Below, in pieces: positions 18,083 to 27,202 of a DNA stretch of 64,000 nt. The stretch comes from Candidatus Poribacteria bacterium (GTDB taxonomy: Bacteria; Poribacteria; WGA-4E; WGA-3G). Where the stretch lies: NCBI GenBank assembly GCA_022825825.1, contig JAJDWA010000012.1, positions 1 through 64,000 of the forward strand. The letters are read 5' to 3'. The notes under the pieces were generated by a model. The model searched no databases. It was not told the DNA's origin and was given only the letters and a program-made list of their open reading frames with translations. A program made the position numbers and the translations under genes. Position 1 is the stretch's first letter. Each line of letters starts with the position of its first letter.

Positions 18083-19776
18083 GATGTATTTGCTATCTGC
18101 TGTATTTAGTTTTCTTCAGTACTTCCGCTTATCCAGAAGTTCAATTTATTGATGTCACTGGGTCTGCAGGAATTGACTTTGAACATTTTGATGGCAGAAG
18201 CGGTGAAAAGTATCTCATTGAAACGCTCGGTTCTGGTGCACTCTTTTTTGACTTTAACGTTGATGGTCACCTTGACCTATATATTGTTAACGCTGCAACC
18301 AGCCCGCCACCTACGCAACCCGTAGAATCTTCTAATTATACGCATCTTCCAATAAATAAACTTTATCAGAACAAAGGTGATGGCACTTTTACGGATGTGA
18401 CGCTAAAAGCAGGCGTTGGCGACACAGGATACGGTGTCGGTTGTGCCGCTGCAGATATTAACAACGATGGATTCCCTGAGATATATGTAACAAATTTCGG
18501 GAGCAATAGACTTTATTACAATAATGGTGATGGCACTTTTACTGACATTACTGAAAAAGCAGGTGTTGGCGATAAACGTTGGGGAACAGGTTGTGCCTTT
18601 TTGGATTACAATTTAGATGGAAATATAGACCTCTATGTTGTCAACTATATGATATTTTCCATTGAGGGAAACCAAGGATGGGAGTCACGCGGTGCCCGTA
18701 TCTATTGTAGCCCTGTGGATCAAATGGATGGTACTCGTTTTCAAAGTGAACCAGACATTCTCTACCGTAATAATGGCGATGGCACCTTCACAGATGTCAC
18801 CGATGCAGCGGGGATTACACATCGCGCCCTCGGACTCGCGGTTGCTGTGGGTGATTATGATAACGATGGCGATCCTGACCTACACATCGCTAACGATATG
18901 GAACCTGACCTGCTTTACCAAAACAGTGGTGATGGCACTTTTACAGATGTAACGGACTTTACCGGCACAGGTTATGACGAAAATGGCATCCCTGGCAGCG
19001 GCATGGGGAGCGCATTTGGGGACTATGATAATGATGGGTACCTTGATTTAGTTGTAAGCAATGCGCCATCTCAACCTGTACTGCTTTTTCACAATGAAAA
19101 AACACAATTTTTCACGGATGTCTCCTTTGCTTTAGGAATTGGTGCTGTAACTGTTCCCTATTTCAAGTGGGCAGTTGAATTCTTCGATTACAACAATGAC
19201 GGATTTCAAGACATTTTCGTTTGCAATGGGCATCTTCAGGATAATATTGAACTTTTTTCCGATGACACATATCCACAAACAGACCTGCTTTTTCAGAATA
19301 ACTACCGAGACGGGACACACACCTTTTCCGATGTTTCTACTGAAGTCGGTTTAACACAGCTGGCGAAAATGGTAGGGCGCGGTGCAGCTTTTGGTGATTA
19401 CGATAACGACGGTGATATTGATATTTTTCTCAATCATTCCAATCAACCTGCAAAACTCCTCCGCAACGATGGTGGAAACAGTAATAATTGGATAACAATT
19501 CATACTATTGGCACGAACAGCAATGCATCTGGGATCGGCACGAAAATCACTTTGAAAGCAGGCACACTCTCGCTTGTCAAAGAGGTTCATAGCGGTTCCA
19601 GTTATCTCTCACAGAACGATCTCCGCGTTCACTTTGGGCTTGGGAAAAATACCCAGGTTGACTCTCTTGAACTTCACTGGCCAAGTGGGCATAAAGATAA
19701 ATTTTTTGAACTGAACGCAAATCAGATATTCCATATTAAAGAGGGGCAGGGAATTATAAACGGACAAAAAGATTGA
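18079..19776 (+). CDS. CRTAC1-like secreted protein with FG-GAP repeats and ASPIC/UnbV domain
   Basis: 565 residues. An N-terminal hydrophobic segment (about 1-16) acts as signal peptide. FG-GAP/VCBS-type blades with calcium-binding loops follow: DFNVDGHLDLYIVN, DINNDGFPEIYVTN, DYNLDGNIDLYVVN, DYDNDGDPDLHIAN, DYDNDGYLDLVVSN. Many are preceded by NNGDGTFTDVT. The C-terminal about 80 residues form the ASPIC/UnbV domain (GTKITLKAG, VHSGSSYLSQND, HFGLGK, LELHWPSG). The architecture matches the CRTAC1 family of extracellular beta-propellers. Coupled to the preceding TPR gene. A promoter for the next gene overlaps the stop codon. Confidence 0.92.
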   Translation: MRCICYLLYLVFFSTSAYPEVQFIDVTGSAGIDFEHFDGRSGEKYLIETLGSGALFFDFNVDGHLDLYIVNAATSPPPTQPVESSNYTHLPINKLYQNKGDGTFTDVTLKAGVGDTGYGVGCAAADINNDGFPEIYVTNFGSNRLYYNNGDGTFTDITEKAGVGDKRWGTGCAFLDYNLDGNIDLYVVNYMIFSIEGNQGWESRGARIYCSPVDQMDGTRFQSEPDILYRNNGDGTFTDVTDAAGITHRALGLAVAVGDYDNDGDPDLHIANDMEPDLLYQNSGDGTFTDVTDFTGTGYDENGIPGSGMGSAFGDYDNDGYLDLVVSNAPSQPVLLFHNEKTQFFTDVSFALGIGAVTVPYFKWAVEFFDYNNDGFQDIFVCNGHLQDNIELFSDDTYPQTDLLFQNNYRDGTHTFSDVSTEVGLTQLAKMVGRGAAFGDYDNDGDIDIFLNHSNQPAKLLRNDGGNSNNWITIHTIGTNSNASGIGTKITLKAGTLSLVKEVHSGSSYLSQNDLRVHFGLGKNTQVDSLELHWPSGHKDKFFELNANQIFHIKEGQGIINGQKD

Positions 19777-19801
19777 CAATGAAATTCAGATAGGGTATCA
19801 T
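19773..19801 (+). promoter_or_regulatory. Sigma70-type promoter for the PhyH gene
   Basis: TTGACA (19773-19778), a 17-base spacer and TATCAT (19796-19801), 74 bases before the ATG at 19876. It overlaps the stop of the CRTAC1-like gene, suggesting a separate transcription unit. Confidence 0.6.
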
Positions 19802-19875
19802 ATCAAGAGCATGATATTCTTATAGAATGAGAACTCGTAGGATTTTTATCACTTGTACTTAGGAGAAAAATTTCA

Positions 19876-20697
19876 ATGGCAATTACGGATGCAATGCCAG
19901 AACTCAAACGTAAACTACAATTCTTCCCCGTCGAAAACGAAAATCCATCAACGTTAACGCCTGCCCAAATCCAACACTTTAATGAAAACGGATTTATCTG
20001 CCCTTTAGACGTCTACTCTGAAGCGGAAATCTCACAACATCGCGAGTACTTCAATCAACTTATGGATAAAGTTTTGGCGGAAGGTGGAAACGGGTATTCT
20101 ATTAACGGATGGCATACACGTTGTCCGGGCATTCATGACCTCATTACTGAAGACAGAATACTGGATTATGTTCAAGACCTACTCGGTGAAAACCTTATCT
20201 GCTGGGGAACGCACTACTTCTGCAAACTTCCTGGCGATGAAAAACAGGTCAGCTGGCATCAGGATGCGTCTTACTGGCCCCTCTCGCCGAGTAAAACCGT
20301 TACTGTATGGCTCGCGATTGATGATGCCGCCGTTGAAAACGGTGCAATGAGTGTTATTCCGAAATCACACTTACATGGACAGATAGCGTTTGAAAGAAGC
20401 ACAGCAGAGGAAAAGAATGTGCTTGGTCAGACTGTTCATGAGCCGGAACAATTTGGTGATGTGCCTGTGCCTTTTGAAATGAAGGCGGGGCAGCTTTCGT
20501 TGCATTCCGATTTACTATTGCACGGTTCAGAACCGAACACTTCTGATCGGCGTCGATGCGGTTTGACAATGCGATTTGTCCCGCCAGAAGTCCAAGCCGC
20601 GAACAATTGGAATCAACGGGCTATTATTGCCAGAGGTAGTGATCCGAATGGTCATTGGGTTCACAACCCGCGTCCCACTGAGGATACCCTCCCTTAA
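19876..20697 (+). CDS. Phytanoyl-CoA dioxygenase (PhyH) family oxygenase
   Basis: 273 residues. The Fe(II)/2-oxoglutarate facial triad is readable: H128 and D130 in WHQDASYWPL and H216 in LLLHGSEPN. R225-R227 (SDRRRCG) fit the 2-oxoglutarate carboxylate anchor. Because the aspartate is present, it is a hydroxylase rather than a halogenase of the SyrB2 type. The substrate cannot be assigned; bacterial members act on many small molecules besides acyl-CoA. TAGGAG lies about 10 bases before the ATG. This copy is clearly divergent from the two close paralogues at 59140-60829. Confidence 0.88.
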   Translation: MAITDAMPELKRKLQFFPVENENPSTLTPAQIQHFNENGFICPLDVYSEAEISQHREYFNQLMDKVLAEGGNGYSINGWHTRCPGIHDLITEDRILDYVQDLLGENLICWGTHYFCKLPGDEKQVSWHQDASYWPLSPSKTVTVWLAIDDAAVENGAMSVIPKSHLHGQIAFERSTAEEKNVLGQTVHEPEQFGDVPVPFEMKAGQLSLHSDLLLHGSEPNTSDRRRCGLTMRFVPPEVQAANNWNQRAIIARGSDPNGHWVHNPRPTEDTLP

Positions 20698-20781
20698 CAA
20701 CAATGGCAACCATGAATTTCCGTAAACATGAATATAAAATATAGTTTTCAAAGTGTTTCTGCAATTTCTTAGAGTTTGTCG

Positions 20782-22038
20782 ATGTTTCCAAGACGTATCC
20801 TTTTTGCTGCATTTGCTATCTCCGCCGCCGCGAGTTTTCTTTTATGCGGGTATGAATTTATCCGCGCAGTATCAGATTCCTTATTCATTGAAGTTTACAC
20901 TGCAAACAACCTTCCGCGGGTAATGGTGGCTGTCCCACCCAGTGTTTTTCTACTTCTCTATATTTATGGACGATTGCTTTCGTGGTTGGGTGCTACCCGT
21001 ACTTTAGCGATCACTTCCTTCCTGTCAGCTGTTTTAATCTACGGGTGTTACTTATTACTTTTAAGAGGAGTGGGATTCGCTACTGCTATTATTTATGTTT
21101 TTCGTGAAGCGTACATTGTAATCATCATTGAACAATTTTGGTCTTTTGTCAACAGTACCCTCACTTCTAAGCAAGCAAAAACGATAAATGGTCCCTTTTG
21201 TGCAATTGCTTCAGTCGGGTCCGTTGTGGGAGGGAAGCTTGTAGCCAGATGGGCAGAAACGCTGGGCTCAGAAACACTACTTGTATTTGCTGCCAGTTCC
21301 CTTATACCAGCAGCAATTTTTGGTGTTATCGCTTATGCCTTTGCTGGAGAACCGAAACCAACTGTGGCCGAGGAAGGCGGACGACGTGGACACTTAGGTC
21401 TAAAGACGTTTTTTAGTTCTAAATATTTAGTGTTTATAGGTCTGCTGATTCTAAGTACCCAAGTCATCTCAACTGTACTTGATCTCCGATTCAAAGGGCT
21501 GGTGGAAATGGATTTGCCCGTCAAAGATGCCAGAACAGCGTATATCGGCAACTTTTATGGAAATCTTGGCGCGGTCTCAGCCGTTTTACAACTGATTGTT
21601 GTACCGTTAGCACTTCGATTTGTCTCTATACGGATTATCCATATCGGCATTCCAATAGTGCATCTGGTCAACGGACTTATTTTGACGCTTACACCATCAC
21701 TTCAAGCTGGTGCAAGAGCCTTTCTAACATTTAAAGCGCTTGATTATTCACTTTTCCGTGCTGCCAAAGAGTTGTTCTATATGCCGCTCACTTATGATGA
21801 ACGCTACCGCGCGAAACAGGTTATCGATTCTTTTGGATACCGTTTCGCCAAAGGTGGTAGTGCGGGCGTCATTACATTAATTGGTCTGGGTATAAAAACT
21901 ATTCCCGGTATGGCCTATTCCATTACTGCTATGGTGGCATCATGTATATGGGGTGGATTTGTTACGAATTTGACATCACAATATCAAAAATTAGAAAAAA
22001 CTGATAAAAACGTTGACAATGAAAACTCTATTGTGTAA
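20782..22038 (+). CDS. Multi-pass transporter resembling TLC (ATP/ADP translocase, Npt-type) family
   Basis: About 418 residues from the ATG at 20782 (a TTG two codons upstream is less likely). Roughly ten to twelve hydrophobic segments are visible. The blocks YEFIRAVSDSLFIEVY, FREAYIVIIIEQFWSFVNST, AIASVGSVVGGKL and ELFYMPLTYDERYRAKQ resemble the bacterial relatives of plastid and rickettsial nucleotide transporters. In free-living bacteria such relatives are often of unknown substrate. A general MFS transporter is the alternative. A promoter for the next gene lies over its 3' end. Confidence 0.65.
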   Translation: MFPRRILFAAFAISAAASFLLCGYEFIRAVSDSLFIEVYTANNLPRVMVAVPPSVFLLLYIYGRLLSWLGATRTLAITSFLSAVLIYGCYLLLLRGVGFATAIIYVFREAYIVIIIEQFWSFVNSTLTSKQAKTINGPFCAIASVGSVVGGKLVARWAETLGSETLLVFAASSLIPAAIFGVIAYAFAGEPKPTVAEEGGRRGHLGLKTFFSSKYLVFIGLLILSTQVISTVLDLRFKGLVEMDLPVKDARTAYIGNFYGNLGAVSAVLQLIVVPLALRFVSIRIIHIGIPIVHLVNGLILTLTPSLQAGARAFLTFKALDYSLFRAAKELFYMPLTYDERYRAKQVIDSFGYRFAKGGSAGVITLIGLGIKTIPGMAYSITAMVASCIWGGFVTNLTSQYQKLEKTDKNVDNENSIV

Positions 22039-22041
22039 AAT
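22013..22041 (+). promoter_or_regulatory. Sigma70-type promoter for lipoprotein and ABC importer genes
   Basis: TTGACA (22013-22018), a 17-base spacer and TAAAAT (22036-22041). It overlaps the end of the transporter gene and lies 37 bases before the lipoprotein ATG. Confidence 0.6.
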
Positions 22042-22078
22042 ATAGTATAGGAACTCACAGTGAAGGAGGACAAAGTTG

Positions 22079-22858
22079 ATGACGCATCATAAGTTGAGAA
22101 GTTTCCAAAGACAACATCTGTACTTGGGTATACTTTTTTTAGTAGGTGTGTTTTTGGTCGGTTGCGCGGTGGTACCACAACCTACGGTTGAGGTCTACAT
22201 AGAGGCAATTGAAGGTCGCGCAGACACAAAAATTCATCCTGAAACAGGCGCTGTTACCATGCAACAAAAAGGGGTTGCTGTTACCATTGAACCGCTTGAT
22301 GTAATAGAAATATTTGCGTTAACCGATGACCCACGTATCAATCCTTATCTCGTTGTTGGCAGACGGGGTAATGTTGAACCTATCTATACAGTTTTTGAAA
22401 TGACAGTTCATAACCTTGACACACCTCGGGTTTTGGTTGAAGAATCAGCGATGCTTATTGATAAGAATGGCGCGCAATACGCAAACCTACCTTATGATTA
22501 CTTTGAAGACCTTTACGATAACGTGACTCGTTCTGAGCAAAACGTTTCATCTACAACATATCCGCATTACCATTCTCCTTATCGCAATTATTATCCACAC
22601 TATCAAACCTACGTGGATATTGCAGCGTTAGAGGAAGGACAGGCGATAGTTGCGGAAAGTCTGTTTGAGAGTGGAAAGTTGTTCAAAGGTGCTAAGCGGC
22701 GTGGACTTATAATTTTCGACCGTCTTAATCTTGATACAACAGATATGCGGATAATTGTTCCTGAAATCAGCGTTGTACATTCAGATGAAAAACAGGAAAA
22801 ACTGAAATTTAAATTTGACTTTAGGCAGGTTGTTACAGAAAAATCTGCTATAGAATAA
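22079..22858 (+). CDS. Lipoprotein of unknown function
   Basis: About 259 residues. ATG at 22079 is favoured over the TTG just before it because GAAGGAGGA ends 8 bases upstream. The N-terminus is a lipoprotein signal with lipobox LVGC (VFLVGCAVVPQP), so the mature protein is lipid-anchored. The middle contains an unusual His/Tyr/Pro-rich stretch (YPHYHSPYRNYYPHYQTY), bracketed by beta-strand-rich sequence. No family recognised. The gene is 14 bases upstream of the solute-binding protein gene and shares its promoter, so an accessory role for the importer is possible but unproven. Confidence 0.7.
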   Translation: MTHHKLRSFQRQHLYLGILFLVGVFLVGCAVVPQPTVEVYIEAIEGRADTKIHPETGAVTMQQKGVAVTIEPLDVIEIFALTDDPRINPYLVVGRRGNVEPIYTVFEMTVHNLDTPRVLVEESAMLIDKNGAQYANLPYDYFEDLYDNVTRSEQNVSSTTYPHYHSPYRNYYPHYQTYVDIAALEEGQAIVAESLFESGKLFKGAKRRGLIIFDRLNLDTTDMRIIVPEISVVHSDEKQEKLKFKFDFRQVVTEKSAIE

Positions 22859-22872
22859 AAGGAGTATTGAAA

Positions 22873-24030
22873 ATGAGAAATTGGCTTATAGGGTTGTTGT
22901 TAATATCACTCGTATGCGTTTGGGGATGCGATACTGGAAACCAAGTAAGGGTAGCTGTGGCAGGTCCATTTACTGGTAGTGCAGCAGCATTTGGAGAAAT
23001 GATTAAACGCGGTGCACAACTCAAAGAGAAAGAAATTAATGAGGCTGGTGGTATTAACGGTAGGCAATTAATCCTTGACTTTGAGAATGATACTGGTAAA
23101 GAGAAGGAAGCAATTCAGGTTGCAACACGTATCTCCACAAACCCACGTATTCTTGCTGTCGTCGGACACTTTAATAGTGCGTGTACTTTAAGAGGCAAAA
23201 CAATTTACGGAAGAAAAGGCATCGTAGCATTGTCCCCTGGGTCAACAAACGTAACAGTTTGCGAAGGAAGTGATTGGATGTTTCGGAATTTGTATCGTGA
23301 TGATTTTCAGGCCGAATTTATTGCAAAATATATTAAAAATAAACTGAGCGATCTAACATCCGTTGCTGTTTTTTACGACAATGATGCTTACGGTAAAGGG
23401 TTAGCAGATGCTTTCTTAGGTGAGGCAGAAGTAATTGGACTAAACGTCGTTGCAACGGAATCCTATGATCGTGATAATACCGACTTTAAGGCACAACTTA
23501 CTAGTATTAAAGCCAAGAATCCAGACATCATTTTTATTTCTGGACTTTATAGTCAAGCTGGTCTGATTGTAAAGCAAGCGCGTGAGTCAGGGATTACTTC
23601 ACGGTTCTTTGGAGCAGATGGTGTTGATTCACCGGATTTCTTAGAAATTGCGGGGGCTGCAGCAGAAGGCACTTTACTAACAACACCTTTTACGTTTGGC
23701 GCGGGGGGTGAACGCGCTCTGCAAGTTGCAGAAGCATTTAAAACTGAGTACGGTGTGGACCCTGATACTTGGGCTGCGCTCTCGTATGATGCTGTTGGCA
23801 TGATTGCTGAGGCTATAGAAAAAACGTACCAACAAGACGCTTCACTTGCTGATAAGCGAAAAGCTATTCGAGACCATTTGGCATCGTTGGATACACCAGA
23901 GGAAGGTTACACGGGCATTACTGGATTAACCTATTTTGACAAAAATGGAGATACCGTTAATAAACCTGCCTACGTCAAGGTTGTCAAAGATGGAAAATTT
24001 GATACAGCTGAAATGCAGATGCTGGAATAA
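22873..24030 (+). CDS. Branched-chain amino-acid-type ABC importer, substrate-binding lipoprotein (LivK/Leu-Ile-Val family)
   Basis: About 385 residues from the ATG at 22873 (AAAAGGAG 8 bases upstream). The N-terminus has a lipobox (VWGC). The periplasmic-binding fold follows: VRVAVAGPFTGSAAAFGEM, INEAGGINGRQL, VVGHFNSACTLRGK, VAVFYDNDAYGKGLADAF, YDRDNTDFKAQL and the late TWAALSYDAVGMIAEAI. These are the standard blocks of type-I peptide/amino-acid receptors. The ligand could be branched-chain amino acids, amides or urea. It is followed by the two permease genes in the same direction. The two ATPases normally in such a cluster are absent. Confidence 0.9.
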   Translation: MRNWLIGLLLISLVCVWGCDTGNQVRVAVAGPFTGSAAAFGEMIKRGAQLKEKEINEAGGINGRQLILDFENDTGKEKEAIQVATRISTNPRILAVVGHFNSACTLRGKTIYGRKGIVALSPGSTNVTVCEGSDWMFRNLYRDDFQAEFIAKYIKNKLSDLTSVAVFYDNDAYGKGLADAFLGEAEVIGLNVVATESYDRDNTDFKAQLTSIKAKNPDIIFISGLYSQAGLIVKQARESGITSRFFGADGVDSPDFLEIAGAAAEGTLLTTPFTFGAGGERALQVAEAFKTEYGVDPDTWAALSYDAVGMIAEAIEKTYQQDASLADKRKAIRDHLASLDTPEEGYTGITGLTYFDKNGDTVNKPAYVKVVKDGKFDTAEMQMLE

Positions 24031-24096
24031 ATTCGTGCCAACAGATATTTAGTTTATCGTGCTAAAAAAACAGATAACATAAGGGACACATAAAAT

Positions 24097-24993
24097 ATGG
24101 CTCAATTCTTAGAGCAAATCATAAATGGGTTAGTGTTAGGTGGTATCTATGCACTTATCGCTGTTGGATATACCATGGTTTATGGGATTATCCAATTGAT
24201 AAATTTTGCCCACGGTGAAATATTCATGTTTGGTGCCTATTTCGCATTTACCCTTGTGACATTCTTAAATGTTCCTTTTTGGATTGCTTTACCAATGAGC
24301 ATGATTCTTTGTGCAGTAATGGGAATATTAATAGATGTCATTGCATATCGTCCTCTTCGTAACGCATCTCGTTTATCAGCATTAATTACTGCTATCGGTA
24401 TGTCCTTAGGCTTGCAAAACCTTGCTCAACTTATCTGGAAAGCAGACCAACGGACTATCAAAAGTGAATTACTTCCCACATTTTTTTTAAGCGAAAACGC
24501 AATTAGCCTTCCAAGCGGAGCGGCTTTACCGTACCGAGATCTCTTTATTATTCTACTTGCACTTGTTTTGATGATCGCTTTAAATCGATTGATTCACCTA
24601 ACAAAGATTGGAAAGGCAATGCGCGCTTGTGCTCAAAACAAAGTTGCCGCTAATTTAATGGGTATCAAGACAAACCATGTTATAGCAGTAACATTTGCTA
24701 TCGGTTCCGCTTTAGGTGCGGTTGCGGGGGTAATGGTGGGTTTACGCGAGGTGATTGAACCTATGATGGGGTATTATAAAGGTGTCGCAGCGTTTGCAGC
24801 TGCAGTTCTCGGCGGCATTGGGAACATCACGGGGGCAATGCTTGGTGGTATCTTAATCGGGCTTGCCGAAGCACTTGGAGCGGGTTATATTAACTCCAGT
24901 TATAGGATAGCAATTGCCTATATCATAATGATTGTTGTCATTCTTATACGTCCATCAGGGTTACTTGGTAAGTCTACAAGCAACCGTGCGTAA
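24097..24993 (+). CDS. livH: LivH-type ABC permease
   Basis: 298 residues, entirely membrane-spanning (about eight segments). It opens FLEQIINGLVLGGIYALIAV, then GYTMVYGIIQLINFAHGEIFM, the hallmark of LivH. The region NKVAANLMGIKTN matches the cytoplasmic EAA-type loop that contacts the ATPase. AAGGG precedes the ATG. It forms the inner-membrane channel with the LivM-type protein encoded next. The liv symbol marks the family; the real substrate is unknown. Confidence 0.92.
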   Translation: MAQFLEQIINGLVLGGIYALIAVGYTMVYGIIQLINFAHGEIFMFGAYFAFTLVTFLNVPFWIALPMSMILCAVMGILIDVIAYRPLRNASRLSALITAIGMSLGLQNLAQLIWKADQRTIKSELLPTFFLSENAISLPSGAALPYRDLFIILLALVLMIALNRLIHLTKIGKAMRACAQNKVAANLMGIKTNHVIAVTFAIGSALGAVAGVMVGLREVIEPMMGYYKGVAAFAAAVLGGIGNITGAMLGGILIGLAEALGAGYINSSYRIAIAYIIMIVVILIRPSGLLGKSTSNRA

Positions 24994-25046
24994 CGCGTAG
25001 AAAATCTTCATATACTCAAACGAAATTGTATTTACTACAGAATTCC

Positions 25047-26039
25047 ATGAAAAATAAGTTAACATCAAAAAGCGTAATTCTTTTTCTTTTAATTTGCTTT
25101 TTTCCTTTATTTACCTACGGAATAGATTATATCTATCGATTGTTATCCAGTCAGGGCATCTACCTTCCAATTCCAAGTGGGGATACCATGCTCCGCACTG
25201 TTATTGATGTCTGTTTATACATACTCCTCGCTGTTGGGATTAATATTGTTTGTGGGTTTACAGGACAATTAGACCTCGGATACGTTGCGTTTTATCTGGT
25301 CGGCGGATATACGGCAGGACTTTTAATGACAAGGCTCGGTATAAGTTATTGGATAGCCCTACCGGTTGCAGTCCTAAATGGAGCACTGTGGGGACTGATA
25401 CGTGGTGTTCCTACCTTACGGTTGACCGGTGATTATTTTGCAATTGTGACCTTCGGTTTTGCTGAACTACTCTTTCGAGTCGTTAAAGTTGAAGATTGGT
25501 TAATCGGTGACATTGATGGGATGATCAACGACATTCCACCTCCAAAAATTTTCGGGATAGAACTCTATCAACTTTGGCATTACTATTATCAGATTTTTAT
25601 ATTGCTCGCTATAGTTGTATTTGTAACCTATCGTTTACTACATTCTCGTGTCGGAAGAGCATGGGTTGCTATACGGGAAGATGAACAAGCTGCAGAGAGT
25701 ATGGGTATTAATGTTAGTCGTTATAAGTTGCTTGCTTTTACTGTAAGTGCAGCTATAGGGGCACTTGGTGGCGCTTTTTTAGGCCCATTCAGGGCAGGTA
25801 TTAGTGCGGGAACTTTTGAATTTTGGGAATCGATCCTAATCATTTGTATGGTCGTCCTCGGAGGGTTGGGCAGCATTAAAGGAGCTATTATAGGTGGTGC
25901 CGTCCTTGCCTCCTTAGGTGAGATACTCCGCTGGGTTCTTCCTGGCCAACTCGGAGACGCACGTTATCTTATTTTTGGGATTATCCTCATCCTTTTGATG
26001 CGCTACCGTCCTGATGGGTTAATTCTCAAGAAAGCATAA
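25047..26039 (+). CDS. livM: LivM-type ABC permease
   Basis: About 330 residues from the ATG at 25047; an in-frame TTG at 25026 would add seven residues and neither has a clear ribosome-binding site. Family signatures: GINIVCGFTGQLDLGYVAFY, GDYFAIVTFGFAELLFRV, AWVAIREDEQAAESMGINVS (the ATPase-contact loop) and the ending MRYRPDGLILKK. The next gene is convergent, so the operon ends here without LivG and LivF. Either unlinked ATPases serve this importer or it was separated from them. Confidence 0.92.
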   Translation: MKNKLTSKSVILFLLICFFPLFTYGIDYIYRLLSSQGIYLPIPSGDTMLRTVIDVCLYILLAVGINIVCGFTGQLDLGYVAFYLVGGYTAGLLMTRLGISYWIALPVAVLNGALWGLIRGVPTLRLTGDYFAIVTFGFAELLFRVVKVEDWLIGDIDGMINDIPPPKIFGIELYQLWHYYYQIFILLAIVVFVTYRLLHSRVGRAWVAIREDEQAAESMGINVSRYKLLAFTVSAAIGALGGAFLGPFRAGISAGTFEFWESILIICMVVLGGLGSIKGAIIGGAVLASLGEILRWVLPGQLGDARYLIFGIILILLMRYRPDGLILKKA

Positions 26040-26138
26040 ATTTATATGAACCACCAAATCAATAAGGAAAATAAAACACTTGTTAATATGTGTAAACAGT
26101 ATAGTAAAGCTGTTCTGCTACCAGATAGTTGTAAATGA

Positions 26139-27164
26139 TTAACTAAGGTTCCTTCTTTTTCGATTTATCCATTTCTGAATCAGCAGCTCACCTATCAAAA
26201 GAATCAGTGCCAACCCAACAAACCACTGAAACCTTTCCTGATATTCACCATCAGAACGCACCCTGAATTTCTGCTTTTCGAGCCTTGCTAAGTCCGTCGT
26301 TAACTGGGTGGTACCCTCGTTTACATGATAATAGTTTCCATTTCCCACTTTGGCAATTTCGTATAAATAATCCGCATCTAATGCGGTTAGCACCAGTTGC
26401 CCATTGATATCTCGCTTGTATCCTGCGCTTTCAATCGGCAGTGGTATCGGAACAGGTTTATCGGGATTTCCTATACCGACACAATAGATATGTACACCCT
26501 CTCTCTTAGCTGCTTTCGCTGCCGCAATAGCATCTGTCCCATGATCTTCGCCATCTGTAAAAAGAATTAGGGCTTTTTGTCCACTGGAATCGGTCCCTGT
26601 TGTCAAATTGCTCTGATCAAAAATGAGTCTATCCGTTGCTATCTCAATTGCATTGTCAATACGGGTGCCGCTATGGACAAGTGTTTCGGGAGTCATCGCT
26701 GCTAAAAATTCTCTGAGCATAGTGACATCGCTTGTCAAGGGACATACCACAATACTTGCTTCGGCAAAATAAAGCAAACCGACACGATCACCTTCAAGCT
26801 GTTCCAACAAAGAGGACATCACATCTTTTGCGCGCGTTAGCCGTCGGATAGCGTTGTTATCTGTAGCAAGCATACTGGTGGAAATATCCAGCGCAAGCAT
26901 AACGTCTAATCTTTCAGCAACTGTTTCAGGTTTAGCACCCCACTGCGGCTGCGCTATTGCGATCACTAAAAAGAGATAACTTAACATCAACAATACAGCT
27001 TGAATTTTTTGTCTTTTTAGATGTGTTGCGCGAACATTGCTTTGGAATAGCAGCATTGCCTTTCGCTTCATGTGCAATCCAAAAAGCAGCAACAAAATTA
27101 AAATAGGCAACCCGACCCATAGAAAAAATAGGAACTCCGGATTGCCAAAACGAAACCAATTCAT
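26139..27164 (-). CDS. VWA-domain membrane protein, BatA/BatB type
   Basis: 341 residues. Two N-terminal membrane segments (about 12-30 and 55-71) precede a von Willebrand A domain with an intact metal site: D93-I-S95-T-S97, a threonine in HSGTRIDNA and FTDGEDHG. A third membrane helix lies near the C-terminus (FVGLALILLIGELLIQKW). This is the arrangement of aerotolerance-type Bat proteins. The usual companions (MoxR ATPase, DUF58 protein, second Bat gene) are not in this window. The reported link to oxygen tolerance or envelope stress comes from the family, not from this locus. Confidence 0.88.
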   Translation of the reverse strand: MNWFRFGNPEFLFFLWVGLPILILLLLFGLHMKRKAMLLFQSNVRATHLKRQKIQAVLLMLSYLFLVIAIAQPQWGAKPETVAERLDVMLALDISTSMLATDNNAIRRLTRAKDVMSSLLEQLEGDRVGLLYFAEASIVVCPLTSDVTMLREFLAAMTPETLVHSGTRIDNAIEIATDRLIFDQSNLTTGTDSSGQKALILFTDGEDHGTDAIAAAKAAKREGVHIYCVGIGNPDKPVPIPLPIESAGYKRDINGQLVLTALDADYLYEIAKVGNGNYYHVNEGTTQLTTDLARLEKQKFRVRSDGEYQERFQWFVGLALILLIGELLIQKWINRKRRNLS

Positions 27165-27202
27165 GTTTGTTGTAACGCCAAATTTTGGACGAAAATAATC
27201 TT

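Noticed and set aside
19876-20697. Non-heme halogenase
   Set aside because: The facial triad keeps the aspartate (HQD), whereas halogenases have Ala or Gly there.
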